From assembly GCA_947471745.1 (NCBI GenBank), contig CANJKZ010000088.1, forward strand, positions 1,418,790 to 1,482,789: DNA of 64,000 bases, read 5' to 3'. Source of the stretch: Closterium sp. Naga37s-1. Lineage: Eukaryota; Streptophyta; Zygnematophyceae; Desmidiales; Closteriaceae. The position numbers were made by a program, and so were the translations under genes. Below are positions 39,697 through 50,186 of this stretch, one piece after another (position 1 is the stretch's first letter; the number at the start of each line of letters is the position of its first letter). The notes under the pieces are model-generated. The model searched no databases. It was not told the DNA's origin and saw only the letters and a program-made list of their open reading frames with translations.

Positions 39697-40702
39697 CTAC
39701 CGTAAACCCCCGTATATAAGACCCTAGGGTATTATGATAATCTGGCCTTAAAAAGTTGGGGGGTATAATTAAATGGTACATATTTTATAAGACCCGGGTC
39801 TTTTCAAATTGACTTCTATAAGTCTACTGTTTTGGAGCTCAAAGAAGTGAATTGGAATTGCTCCGTTTTTAGCACCTCCCAAATATACTCGAACTGGTCT
39901 CTTCCTGGGCCAAACCCACATCATCACGTACCCTATCTAAAAGCCTCCTCCCATTGGGCACAAACATCACTTGGTGTTGACATAAGCGAGAAGGGCACCG
40001 TTTGATGGGCCCGGCGCGCAGTGTCGCCTCGACCTGCACACCCCATGCACGCTTCGTGCGATCCTATAGGGCGGGAGCTTCGGACTCCCGTACTGTCGTC
40101 TGGCACGTCCTTGTTTTTGAGGGCTGACTTCACTTCCTCCTCCAGTTTCTTCCCCCCTTACTGTGCTCGGCTGGCTGCCATCTAAAAGATGGTTGCCTGT
40201 TCCTTTTTCACCTCGAAGCTAGCAGCCACTTCATCCCCACTTTAGCCGCCATGGTGAAATCACCAGATGCTAGGACGTCCGATGCTCGACGCGGGCGCCG
40301 CAAGAAAGTCCAGAAGCCTCCTGTTCTTAGGCCTTCGCCCAGGCCCGTCATGCCAACGCCAAGTTCCTCTAGCAGCGATGAGACAGATAAGGAGCCCAGC
40401 GGGAGCCCACGCCGTCCGCTTCCGCAGGTGAAGGTTCCCGTATTTGGAGAGGATTAGGCTGATAATTGGCCTGTGCATGCGCGTTCATGTGTGTGATTGT
40501 CTGTACCTGAACATGGAATAGGACCATTTTCCATTGCATTCGCTGAAAATACACACTTCTCTAGGATGTGGGGGGTCTTATAATGTCAGGAGCCATTTAG
40601 GGGGGTATAACTCGGATAGACTCAAATAGAGTACCCCCCTCCGTATTATAGACCCGGGGGTCTACAACTGGAGGGGGTCCTATACACGGGGGTTTACGGT
40701 AG
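39697..40702. mobile_element. 1.0-kb non-autonomous DNA transposon with 28-bp terminal inverted repeats
   Basis: The left end 39697-39724 starts CTACCGTAAACCCCCGTATA. The right end 40675-40702 is its inverted complement with about three mismatches. Subterminal sequences (AGACCCGGGTCTT near 39788 and AGACCCGGGGGTCTA near 40650) are also inverted copies. A CCCCCGTATATAAGACC-type terminus recalls Tc1/mariner or pogo-like elements, but no target duplication could be fixed. It lies just beyond the hydrolase stop codon, in its 3' flank. Confidence 0.8.
40251..40457 (+). pseudogene. Short basic/Ser-rich ORF inside the DNA transposon
   Basis: A 68-codon ATG frame with basic (RRGRRKK) and Ser/Asp/Glu-rich segments. 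It might be the N-terminal remnant of a transposase gene, but no DDE or helix-turn-helix domain is visible. Function unknown. Confidence 0.35.
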
Positions 40703-41027
40703 ACGGAAGAAAGAAAGCAGAATCACATTCCCTTGCGATCAAAAGCCCCAGAATGCACCGGCAAACCCTAGACCAGTACCACTTGCAGTACCAATTTCGT
40801 AGGCGTCACACCTTCATGATCCATCAGAATCACCATGCCAACATCTCTATCTGTAAACTATGTGAACATTCTCGTTCCTGATGCAATAACCTGAGAATTG
40901 ATCCAAGCCGTCAGGTCAACACATCGCTGGCAATTGCAGTGAACCAAAAACATCCGAACCAACGAGATGCGCGTTGTCAATCAATGGTAGATGACCAAGT
41001 TGCTCCTTGTTACAAAGAAACTATTTT
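40703..41027. other. Spacer between the DNA transposon and the DIRS-like element
   Basis: 325 bp with no gene, RNA or repeat recognised. Confidence 0.5.
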
Positions 41028-41465
41028 ATTGAGAAAGCTTGCTTTCTTATTTTTATCAATTGGCATCGTTCTCATTACAACTGGGCATCGTTCTCATTAC
41101 AACTGGCTTATTACAACATTTGCATCGAGATTGAACACAAGCTAGTGCATGCTAATATCACTAGCTAAGATGTACCCTATCCAAGTGGCATTAGCAAGGC
41201 GTTCTACGCTGGGGTGGGTGGTGGGGATGTTGAGTGAGCCGTTTGAAATAGAGAAACGTGGGTGGAGGGAAATGAGCTCCAACCCACGGTTTTTGTAGTT
41301 GGAGAAGGGCGTTTAGCGCGCTTCGACGATGCCAATTGTGCAGTACAAGCAGCTTCGCTTTCACAATACACAATTTTAAAAAACACAATGTGTGTTTAAA
41401 AATTATAATATTGAGAAAGCTTGCTTTCTTATTTTTATCAATTGGCATCGTTCTCATTACAACTG
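41028..41465 (-). repeat. Left split-repeat region (B2, A2, B1) of the DIRS-like element
   Basis: 41028-41084 matches 41409-41465, and 41227-41408 matches 46686-46868. B2 is followed by a 22-bp repeat of GCATCGTTCTCATTACAACT. The recombinase ORF ends just inside B1. Confidence 0.85.
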
Positions 41466-42541
41466 GGGTCTCAGAGACATGGGCAGCGGGGGCCTCCTAT
41501 GGCGTACGAGCGCCTCTGTGTGTTGCGCCGAAGACACCGCCTGCGTCGGATCTTGCAGGTTGCGGGATGCTGTGATGAGAGGCTCGACGTATGGCGTGAC
41601 GTACATTTCCTTAGCTGTGTCGCTTCGCCATCTGCCCAGCCGTTTGAAGACTCTGTCTGGCACTCCAGTGTTGGCTGCTACTGTGGCCGCGCCTTTTCGG
41701 AAAGAGTGAGTGCCGAGCTGCAGCTCTCCCAGACCAACTTTTGCGAAAGCTTCCTTACACCAGTTCCGAATTGTAGTGTATGAAGGCGGCTTCGCTTGGC
41801 CTTTGCTGCTTGAAGCGTGCCCGAAGACACGAATCAACGGTCCCTCTGACTGAGGACCATAGCCGGCGAGTTGGATGAAGCGTCGGGTGCAGCGCACTGG
41901 GCAACAAGGGTCTGTCGTTGCTGCAATGGGTATCCATGTTCCGTGACCGGCCTGATCGGTCTTAGAGTGTGGTATGAGGATCCACATGACCTCTTCGTCG
42001 AATTGGATGTCTTGCCATTGTATGGCCACTAGGTCGGAGTATCGCAGAAATCCTGAGTACATGAGGATGGGGATCAGCCCTTTCTGAAATTCCGCAGGGT
42101 CGTCAGACTGCAGGTAACTCCCGGCCATGTCGCGGACTTGTTGGATCGATACGGGTTCCTTCAGACGAGTAGGGCGGGGGCAGTGTCGTTTTGCTCGCGG
42201 ACTTGGGTGGTAAACGGACCGATTGTTGGGCATTTGTTCCCAGTCATGCGATGGGCGAAGCTTACTGCCGAGCACGTCAGCTGCACTACGGACAGGGTGG
42301 CTTTGCGTCGGATTGCGTGAACCAGGTATAGTGCGAGTGTCATGTCGGAAGCTGGAAGAAAGGAGAGATTCACTTTTGTGCAAAATGCTCGAAACTTGGC
42401 CCAGTATGGTTCGTATGTCCGGATCGTAGAATCGGCGCGTGACTGCGCGAGCATTTTGATCAGTTGGTCGTGTAACTTTGGGAGCAAATCTGAACACAGG
42501 AGTGGACAATATGCATTAGTCAAATACCACTCGCAGTGCAA
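41457..42541 (-). pseudogene. Tyrosine recombinase of the DIRS-like element, split by a frameshift
   Basis: The N-terminal core-binding domain is in one frame (42541 down to about 42165; RTYEPYWAKFRAFCTK). The catalytic domain is in another (about 42200 down to 41457). The catalytic domain shows Arg in YSGFLRYSDL, HSFRKGA (His-x-x-Arg) and the C-terminal Tyr in TAKEMYVTPY. The two parts overlap near 42165-42200, where a one-base shift would join them, so this copy is probably inactive or was misread at one base. The start overlaps the end of the RT ORF (stop at about 42516), as in other DIRS-type elements. Confidence 0.82.
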
Positions 42542-44579
42542 TGATTGGGCTATGCGGTAGTCCCGTGCCCGAGAAGGCAGTAGAATGGGACCCTGTATCT
42601 AGGCATTGGCTTCCGTGTGTGAGAGGGATGTGCGCGTGGATGTGTGGAGCCCAAGTACATAGGGAGGGTTGCAAAAGTGGCCACCAACTTGCGCCTGGCC
42701 AGTGCGGGACTATTAATGTGAGTGATGCATGGGTGCGTTGTGCATGGTGGAGGACGGCTGGGACCAGTTGGGGTGGGGGGAAGGCGAAGTTGTTTTCGGT
42801 TGTCCATGCGATCGAGAACGCATCAACTGCGATGGCTTCCGGGTGGGGGATCTTGGTGCAAAAGCGCGAGAGTTGGGTGTTGTGAGAGTTTGCAAAGAGG
42901 TCGATGGAATGCGGACCCCAACGACGTTCTAAGATGCGAAACCACGGCTTCTTCAACGCGTAGTCGTCGTGGTCGACCATTTTTGAAAGCTCGTCAGCAT
43001 GTGAGTTGAGCTCTCGCGGGATCCATTCAATGATCAAGCGCGTGCCGAGCCCCATGCATGTTCGGATGATGCTTTTGCAAGCCATTGTGAGGTCAGAGCT
43101 GTGAGAGCCGCCTTTGCGAAGGATGAAGAATACGCCCTGGTTGTCCACCCGCACGAGAACGTGTTTTTGCTTGATCTTGTTGGCGTACGTTTGGAGCGCC
43201 CAAAGGACGCCTTCGATCTCCCGCCGCGTGCTGGACGTTGCCTGTAGTGGCTCTGACATGGTTGCGCTCGCTTCTTCGAGGCCACCCGGAAATGTAGTTA
43301 GAGTGGCGCCCCAACCATGAGAGCTGGCATCCACATGAATTACCGCATCGTAGCTGTTCCGGACGTGGAAAGGTGCACCGTTGAACCGGTCGAACTCCTC
43401 AAGCCAAAAGTGTAGCTCCTCTGCTGCGGCTGGGGGGATGACCACGTTGCTTTTCCATGACGGTGCGTCGTTGATTACTTGTAACATGGCGTGGCTGAAT
43501 GCGCGAGCGGTCGCGCCAAGTGCGACCCCCATTGATGCGAGCATGCCTGTGATTCTGGCCACGTGGCGGACCGGGACTGGTCGGCATGCCTTGCTTGCGC
43601 TCAGGAGGTTTTGGATGGTTGCATGTAGTGAGGCTCGTCGGTCGGGACCGATGGAGAATCGACCGGTATCGGTTTCCAGCTCTACACCCAAAAATCGTAG
43701 GCGTTGCGATGGTGACAGCTGTGATTTCTTCGCGTTTATCACGAGTCCTGCCTCTTTAAGGTCCAATATCACACGCTGGCAGATCGCTTGCGCATGGTCT
43801 TTCGACTGACAGAGGAATAAGATGTCGTCCACGTAAGGGATGACTCGGATGCCTTGTTCTCGCCAGCGCCGAGCCAGTTGCTTGATGAGCTGCGTGAAGA
43901 CGAATGGAGCTGTCGCGAGGCCAAATGGCAGTGAACGAAATGCGTACGTGCGCCTCCCAAATTCGAAGCCGAGGAACTTCCAGCATGATGGGTGGATGTC
44001 GATGTGGTGGTAACCGGATTTAAGGTCAATGGAGAACATCCAATCCCCAACGCGTGCCAGGTCCGCCACGCGGTTGAGCCCCTCGTACTTGAACTTGGGG
44101 ACGATTAAGCTTGCGTTGACTTTCCGCAGATCAAGAATGAGTCTGCATTTGTCTTTTTGCTCGACCACATTGAGTGGACTTATACACGTCAGCTCCGTTG
44201 CGGGCATCTGGACTGCTGCTCCGGTCTCTAGGAGTTCTTGGATAGCGGTACGCGTGAACGTAGCATGCGTGTTTGCCCCGACATGGTTGCGATCGTGGAA
44301 GGGTTGTGGTGGGCCGTGGCTCCATGGTAGCCAATAACCCCTGGCGATGACGGAAAGGACGAGGCTGCAGGGACACCAGGAGCTCCACCACGCAAAGGTC
44401 GCACGAAGTCGACCGCGCATTTGTGTAATGGTTTTGTCCGTGACGGCAAATTCATACGGATCGTCGTAACATACCGCCTCGCACTGTCGTGCTCCTGTAA
44501 TTGAGGCAAATGGGGTAGGGTTGGGAGTTCCATTTGACGCATGCATGTGCGTATGCATGTACGCGCAATCGTTGATCAA
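42516..44579 (-). CDS. Reverse transcriptase-RNase H of the DIRS-like element
   Basis: A 687-codon frame. RT motifs in order: CRLILDLRKVN, DWMFSIDLKSGYHH with catalytic Asp, LPFGLATAPFVFT, and YVDDILFL carrying the YVDD site, then LRFLGVEL. The RNase H domain has VIHVDASSHGWG, ALQTYAN and LVRVDNQG. The N-terminal 100 residues are not recognised. No methyltransferase domain was seen, which favours Ngaro/PAT over DIRS1. The domain appears intact. The ATG at 44579 is the first methionine of the frame. Confidence 0.88.
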   Translation of the reverse strand: MINDCAYMHTHMHASNGTPNPTPFASITGARQCEAVCYDDPYEFAVTDKTITQMRGRLRATFAWWSSWCPCSLVLSVIARGYWLPWSHGPPQPFHDRNHVGANTHATFTRTAIQELLETGAAVQMPATELTCISPLNVVEQKDKCRLILDLRKVNASLIVPKFKYEGLNRVADLARVGDWMFSIDLKSGYHHIDIHPSCWKFLGFEFGRRTYAFRSLPFGLATAPFVFTQLIKQLARRWREQGIRVIPYVDDILFLCQSKDHAQAICQRVILDLKEAGLVINAKKSQLSPSQRLRFLGVELETDTGRFSIGPDRRASLHATIQNLLSASKACRPVPVRHVARITGMLASMGVALGATARAFSHAMLQVINDAPSWKSNVVIPPAAAEELHFWLEEFDRFNGAPFHVRNSYDAVIHVDASSHGWGATLTTFPGGLEEASATMSEPLQATSSTRREIEGVLWALQTYANKIKQKHVLVRVDNQGVFFILRKGGSHSSDLTMACKSIIRTCMGLGTRLIIEWIPRELNSHADELSKMVDHDDYALKKPWFRILERRWGPHSIDLFANSHNTQLSRFCTKIPHPEAIAVDAFSIAWTTENNFAFPPPQLVPAVLHHAQRTHASLTLIVPHWPGASWWPLLQPSLCTWAPHIHAHIPLTHGSQCLDTGSHSTAFSGTGLPHSPIIALRVVFD

Positions 44580-44639
44580 TGGTGTGAATGAGATTGCCTA
44601 TCTATCGAAAGGACAACAAATATGTCGTGCGCGCGCCGA

Positions 44640-44662
44640 CACTTCTTCTTCTTCTTCTTTTT

Positions 44663-44705
<43 letters not shown>

Positions 44706-44757
44706 CCATGGGCACCCTGATTATGGTAGGCAAGTAGGTGTCACTCTCTGGACCCCC

Positions 44758-44788
<31 letters not shown>

Positions 44789-44840
44789 GTCTCATCTAGC
44801 ACCGTGGCTAGCCCTTTTTCCGATACATCACATCGCGCTT

Positions 44841-44878
<38 letters not shown>

Positions 44879-44979
44879 CGCCTTGTCATCCACTTGGTAA
44901 GACGTGGTTGTGCATGCCTTTAGTGCATGTGGGCTGGTGCTTTGAACCATGGACATGCGTGTCCACCGTGCTTTGTCTT

Positions 44980-45065
<86 letters not shown>

Positions 45066-45110
45066 TCTCTCTCTCTCATGCTCTGCACCTCCTCTGTGTG
45101 TCTAGAGGCT
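44640..45110. repeat. Three poly-T tracts and a TC microsatellite inside the DIRS-like element
   Basis: T tracts of 26-33 bases lie at about 44670-44702, 44764-44788 and 44841-44875. (TC)n runs from about 44981 to 45078. They occupy the spacer between the gag-like and RT frames. Read on the minus strand these are poly-A tracts, which could reflect embedded poly-A tails or slippage. Confidence 0.95.
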
Positions 45111-45378
45111 CTTTGCAAAATAGTAAATCAAGGAACTTTTTATTAAATCAACCAACACACATTGCAATGCTTCCTAGCATTCATCACCCCACCGGGTGGC
45201 CAAATACATGGGACCGAGGGGTTGTTGTTCCCCTTCCCAATCCTAGGCCCAAAGCCTATTACTACCCTTCACTAGGGCTGGCCTCTTGCCATCGCAAACC
45301 CCTAGGGCTGCCCACGGTTTCCGCACTCAAGAGTGCACCGTGCCTAGCGCCCAAGGCGCCTAATCCCTTGGCCCGCTC

Positions 45379-46572
45379 CTACACCACCGGAGCGGGTCCT
45401 TGGCCGCCATGCCCGTTCCTAGGGCAGGCACTTGCCACATGTCCCAGCTGGCCGCAGCGGAAGCACGAGCCCCGAAACCCACGACAATTGGCCGTGGGCG
45501 GGGGGGCCCGCTTGGGTAAGAACGGCATCGGCCCGTTGTTTCCGCCGCGGGTGACACGAGCGTATGCACTTGCCGCGCGGTCCATTGCAGCCATATCCGC
45601 GACCGCCTGCTTGAAGGGTCGAGAGGTCAGCAGGCTCTTCTGCTGGTACAGTTTGAAGCGTTTCGCCGTGCGGAAGTCGGAAGCGTCCTCCACTTGAAGC
45701 ACCTCGAAACGCCCCGAGATGAGGTTGAGCGCGTGTGAGATGAGTTCGAGTCCGCCCGCCGAGTCGCCTCGCTGCGCCTTGTATTCCGCGTGCAGCAGGT
45801 ACGCACGCAAGTCCTCCAGCAGCTCCGCTTGCTCTCGCACGGAGTCGTTGACGAAAGTCGCCGCCGAAAAGGTGAGGTTAGAAGAAGGAAGGGGGGGGAG
45901 GTTTTCCGTGCCAATAAAATTAGCAGTGTTGACTGGAGCCTCACCAGCTTCATCTTCAGAGTCGTCGGTGTCGTTGTCGACCGCCGGAGCAGGGGGAGCG
46001 GCTGTCGCTGCGTCGTTGTCATGCCGGTTCGTACGTGCTCCTCGCGTGCCTTTTTCCTTTTTCACGTTTTCTTTTTTAGCCGACGCAGATGCAGCGGGTA
46101 GTGCAGTTTCCGCAGCTGTAACGCTGACGGGCTGCTGCTGTAGAAGGGATAGTAGCGCGTTGACCTGGTCCAGGGTCAACGCCTGCGTCAGTGCAGGGGC
46201 GGTCGTCGCGTCAGACGAGGAGACCGCAGTCCGCCTCCTCTGGCGCTGACGCGACGGTCCAGCCGCGGGTGCTGGCGTGTGCTCGGCGTCAGGTGCGTGT
46301 GCCGCGCCAGCTGCCGTCGCCGTTTGCGCCGCAGGTGCCACATGCGCCACTGGCGCCACTGGCGCCACAGGGGCCGAAGGGTGCTGCTGGGCGTCGGCAC
46401 TTTTGTTGACCTCGAGCCCGCCCAGCAGCACGTCCACTGCAGTCGGGGCGGGCGGTCCATCTTCTGCCCGGCGCTTGTTACGGCGGTCGCCCGTTAAATC
46501 GCGGGTGTTACGGTCGGAGTCGGAAGCGGGGTTGGACGAGTTCCCGTTGTTAAGTGTCGTCGTCGGTGCCAT
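45379..46572 (-). CDS. Gag-like zinc-knuckle protein of the DIRS-like element
   Basis: A 397-codon frame starting at ATG 46572. The N-terminal half is low-complexity, Ala/Pro/Thr-rich. A helical middle (about residues 235-320) contains REQAELLEDLRAYLLHAEYK. Near the C-terminus a CCHC zinc knuckle reads CFRCGQLGHVASAC. This is the structural/RNA-binding protein expected upstream of the RT. It starts about 110 bp inside the A1 repeat. Confidence 0.82.
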   Translation of the reverse strand: MAPTTTLNNGNSSNPASDSDRNTRDLTGDRRNKRRAEDGPPAPTAVDVLLGGLEVNKSADAQQHPSAPVAPVAPVAHVAPAAQTATAAGAAHAPDAEHTPAPAAGPSRQRQRRRTAVSSSDATTAPALTQALTLDQVNALLSLLQQQPVSVTAAETALPAASASAKKENVKKEKGTRGARTNRHDNDAATAAPPAPAVDNDTDDSEDEAGEAPVNTANFIGTENLPPLPSSNLTFSAATFVNDSVREQAELLEDLRAYLLHAEYKAQRGDSAGGLELISHALNLISGRFEVLQVEDASDFRTAKRFKLYQQKSLLTSRPFKQAVADMAAMDRAASAYARVTRGGNNGPMPFLPKRAPPPTANCRGFRGSCFRCGQLGHVASACPRNGHGGQGPAPVV

Positions 46573-46685
46573 CGTTGATCGATTGAAGTTAAAAATGTCG
46601 CTAAGTAAAGTCGAGGGTGACTCGCCTCTAGGAAGCGATTTTGTTCTAGCCAGCTTGGAAGGAGAGAAAGACTACGTGAGCGGAA

Positions 46686-46868
46686 ATGTTGAGTGAGCCG
46701 TTTGAAATAGAGAAATGTGGGTGGAGGGAAATGAGCTCCAACCCACGGTTTTTGTAGTTGGAGAAGGGCGTCTAGCGCGCTTCGACGATGCCAATTGTGC
46801 AGTACAAGCAGCTTCGCTTTCACAATACACAATTTTAAAAAACACAATGTGTGTTTAAAAATTATAAT
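46686..46868 (-). repeat. Right split repeat (A1) of the DIRS-like element
   Basis: Copy of 41227-41408 with few substitutions and one extra base. It marks the 5' end of the element in its coding orientation and lies 175 bp from the psbR stop codon. Confidence 0.85.
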
Positions 46869-47042
46869 GTTATGAATGCATAGCCACTGGGTTTAACTTG
46901 CACACAACAATTCTCAGAAGAGACCCGTCGTTTAAATATGGGTCTAATCTGTTAGACATGATATTTGTTTTTAGTTTAATTAAAAATGCATCCCGTCTAC
47001 AACAAGTACCTTGCCTATACACAGTAATGTTTTGCGAGCTAT

Positions 47043-47660
47043 TTAGGCAATGGCGCTCGTGTTGACGATGAGGAGCGCACCGATGGCGAGAAGGCCGCCG
47101 AAGGTGAGGAACCACAGGAGCAGACCAGCCTTGCCTGCACGAATAGAAGGTTAAGGTCAGGTAGGGAAAAATGAATACAAAATATTCTGTGCAATAATAA
47201 GTCGATGTGAACAACACGTGCAAATACTCACCACCCTCGTAGGTGTCACCCTTGGCGGACCACTCATCAGGGGTCCAGATGGGGCTGTAGCCATCGACGT
47301 TAGCACCGTACTTCTTGGCGAACTGGAAGGTACCCTTGCCCTTGGAAGGAGAGCCGGAGGGGTCCACCTTGAACTTGTAGTCACCGCTGGGGCCTGCGCG
47401 CATGACGTTACAAGAAGCATCACAGTAGCAGTCAGCAATTACTCAAACCTTCACAATTGCTTTGATTCCCCTTCACCAGCTGTGAACCTGAATTGAGCTA
47501 GTTAGTCTAAGAACTAACCCAGGGGGGTCTTGGTGACGGTCTTCTTGCCGCCGCTGGCGGTCACCTTCAGGCTCCGGGTCGCGGAGACGGTCTTCCTAGC
47601 GGGGAGGGTGGGAAGAGCGACGCCAGCGAAGGTGCTGGAGAGAGCGGCGGTGGCAGCCAT
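47043..47660 (-). CDS. PSBR: Photosystem II 10 kDa polypeptide PsbR, chloroplast precursor, three exons
   Basis: Exons 47660-47519, 47393-47232 and 47134-47043 (GT-AG, phases match) give 131 residues. The first 33 or so residues are Ser/Thr/Ala/Arg-rich with no acidic residue ([20 protein letters not shown]), as in a transit peptide. The mature part has [16 protein letters not shown] and the DTYEGG motif typical of PsbR, then a C-terminal hydrophobic helix ([20 protein letters not shown]) that anchors it in the thylakoid membrane. PsbR helps assemble and stabilise the oxygen-evolving proteins of photosystem II. The gene appears complete and is free of the exon duplications seen in the large genes. 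Confidence 0.95.
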
Positions 47661-48569
47661 GGCTAAGGTATGTGTTTGGGTGAGAACGAAGGGTGAAGCA
47701 AAGAGCAGGTGGATGGATGTGTTCACAGGGATGCTCGAAGCTTACCGAATTCTGAGAGTGTGGGACATTATGACCCCCCCAGGATAATTTTCCCAGTGTT
47801 TGCGACTATCTGCCCGTATCGGCCCTCCAATCCACCTCGAAGGTTAGCTATTGGTTTGTAGGAGGCACGAATGACACAACCTAGTTCTCGGGCAGGAAAA
47901 AAATAGGTTGCCGACATCGCTATCAGGTTGAAAGCGAAGGCTATCTGGATGAGCAATGAGGGAATGCCACGTCACGAGAACTTCGAAATGCCCGAGTCTT
48001 TCTGATCCACGCGGGACACATTCCTGCCACACCCTCCACGAACCCTGTAACTGGGTCCCTGCCCTGCTGACCTTCAATTTTGAGACTTGTTCGTGATCAC
48101 CGAAACACGCGAAACTGGCGGCTCTCGCATGGACTCGTCGCAACTGAAAGCTTCTGAGATTGTAACTCCCAACCTCTTTTCTTTTACACTGAACTACATT
48201 CCCATGAATTTCTCATCCATGTAGGCAAGGAACAAACCAACAATTTTACAAGCCAGTTGTTGGAAAAGCTGAAGTTGATATTTTCCCATTATATGAACTT
48301 CGTGTTAAACATTAATGAGCAACACAAATGAGCAATGACGTGTAGCGTATATCATGTTGCATATGGTTACTGAAACTTAGAACTGTTATAATAAATAATT
48401 AACTTATACATTCAACGTAACAGAAGCGCAGCACTACCGAGGATGAAGACCAAAGGTCAGAATTGTTTGAAGCATTGAGACCAATGCAGGCAGAGGCATT
48501 AGTGATGGAAAAGGCAGGATGTGGTTTAAAACGGGATACCGCGCAGCACGTTTCGATGTAACAAGGGAA
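47661..48569. other. psbR upstream region and spacer
   Basis: The psbR promoter must lie here (upstream is rightward). A CCACGTCAC motif with an ACGT core lies at about 47968, 310 bp from the ATG. Otherwise no gene or repeat is seen. Confidence 0.4.
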
Positions 48570-50186
48570 TGCACTGTCAGAATGTTATGTTTGTCTAGCC
48601 TGCAGTGGGGTACTCAATAGTGAGTACAGCTAGTGAAACCCCTCTTCTCTGTTTCACTCATTCGCTCACATTCTAACATGCTATCAGAGCAGGTCGACCC
48701 TTCTGGGTCGATCCTGTGCATGGGCCCATCAAAGCTTCCGCTGTCATCACTGCCTATCGCGCGCCTCGGGTGCGCACTGTCTTTCTGCTTGCCGCGCGCC
48801 ATGGCGCGCGGCAATTTTTCATCCCGCCGTGCGCTCGGGGCGCGCGGCGGTTTTCTGCCCGTCACGCCGCCCTGGGGGTAGCGCGACGCCCTGATCTGCC
48901 CGTCGTGCGCCCCGTGGCGCGCGACGGTGCCCTGCCCGTCGCGCGCCCCGGGGCGCACCGCGGTTTTGTCGCCCCGGGGGGCTCATGTGCGGCCCTCCCG
49001 TTGCCCGTCGTGGCGCCATCGGGGGCCCGCGCGGCCCCCTCTTCCGTTGCCCGACGTGGCGCCCTTGGGGGCCCGCGCGCGACCCCTTTCCGTCGCCTGT
49101 CGAGGCGCCTTCGGGGGCCCGCGCGCGGCCCTCTCTTGACGCCCGCAGTGGCGCCCTCAGGGGCCCGCGCGCGGCCCTCTCCTGACGCCCGCCGTGGCGC
49201 CCTCGGGGGCCCGCGCGCCCCCCATCCCTGTCGCCCGTCGTGGCGCCATTGGGGGCCAGCGCGCGGCTCCCCCCTCCCCCCTCCCCACCCCCCTCCCGAC
49301 GCCTGTCGTGGCGCCCTCGGGGCCAGCGCGCGCCCCCCCCCCCCCCCCCCCTCCCCCCACTCGGGCCGTCGCCCGCTGTGGCGCCCTTGGGGGCCCGCGC
49401 TGCCCCTTCTGCAGCCCGCGCTGCCCCTTCTGCAGCCCGTGTGCCGCCTCCTGTCCCCTCCTCCTCCTCCTCCTCCATCTCCCACTGCTGCAGCTGCCGC
49501 TGAGGGGGGTGGGTGTGTGGGAGATAGTGGTACTAGGGGGGTGTGTCGTGTGGGAGTGAAACTAGGGGTGCAGCAGGGGGTGTGTGAAAGGGGGGTGCGA
49601 CAGTGGGGGAGTTTGAAGGGAAGTAGCCGTCGTGTTGCCAGCAGTGCCAGTAGTCCGGAGGTGCGCCTCCGGTAGCCCAGCGAGCCTGCTGCGCCAGTCA
49701 CCCGTGGGTCCGTTGCTCCTGCCGCTCGTCTTAGCCGCGGAGCCAGTTACTCCTGTAGTCCGGAGGTGCGCCTCCGGTAGCCACAGTGCGCGCCGCTCCT
49801 GTTGCCCGTGTGTCTGCAGCTTCAGCCATTGCCTCCTCTCTCCTTTCCTATCAGTCCAGCCTCCTCCTCCTCACTTGCCCTCTGTCATAGCCTCTAGCTT
49901 TAGTTATTGCTGTGAACTATAAACTGCTACTTCTTGTACTTGTGCTCAGAATGTGTGGTGACATTGTGATCCACCCTGAGCTTGTTTTTGCTTTACTTTG
50001 CTTGTTGTGCTGATTACACCCCACTTTGGCTATGGGGGTGTGTCAGAATGTTATGTTTGTCTAGCCTGTAGTGGGGTACTCAATAGTGAGTACAGCCCAA
50101 TCTAGGGTTTGCTATATGTACTCAACTGCTTGCTAGTGAAACCCCTCTTCTCTGTTTCACTCATTCGCTCACATTCTAACATGCAC
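48570..50186 (+). mobile_element. Non-autonomous Copia-type LTR element with short LTRs and 5-bp TSD
   Basis: The element spans 48575-50181, flanked by the 5-bp duplication TGCAC (48570-48574 and 50182-50186). The 5' LTR (48575-48678, 104 bp) and 3' LTR (50041-50181, 141 bp) begin TGTCAG and end CTAACA. The 5' LTR lacks 37 bp present in the 3' LTR. The sequence after the 5' LTR, TGCTATCAGAGC, resembles the initiator-Met primer site TGGTATCAGAGC. A purine tract precedes the 3' LTR (CTATGGGGGTG). The interior encodes no gag or pol. It consists of GC-rich imperfect repeats (GTGGCGCCCTCGGGGGCCCG type) and long spurious frames. Confidence 0.88.

Larger units (their letters stand above)
41028..46868 (-). 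mobile_element. DIRS/Ngaro-like tyrosine-recombinase retroelement
   Basis: The element encodes, on the minus strand, a gag-like protein, an RT-RNase H and a tyrosine recombinase, in that order. It has split direct repeats. A 182-bp sequence at 46686-46868 recurs at 41227-41408. A 57-bp sequence at 41409-41465 recurs at 41028-41084, followed by an extra 22-bp partial repeat. Read on the minus strand this is A1 - genes - B1 - A2 - (about 120 bp) - B2, the arrangement of Ngaro/PAT-type elements, which integrate with a recombinase rather than a DDE integrase. The 120 bp between A2 and B2 is not canonical. Confidence 0.88.

Noticed and set aside
48716-49701. Long Pro/Ala/Arg frames on both strands
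   Set aside because: GC-rich tandem repeats in a non-autonomous LTR element keep several frames open; no gag or pol motif is present.
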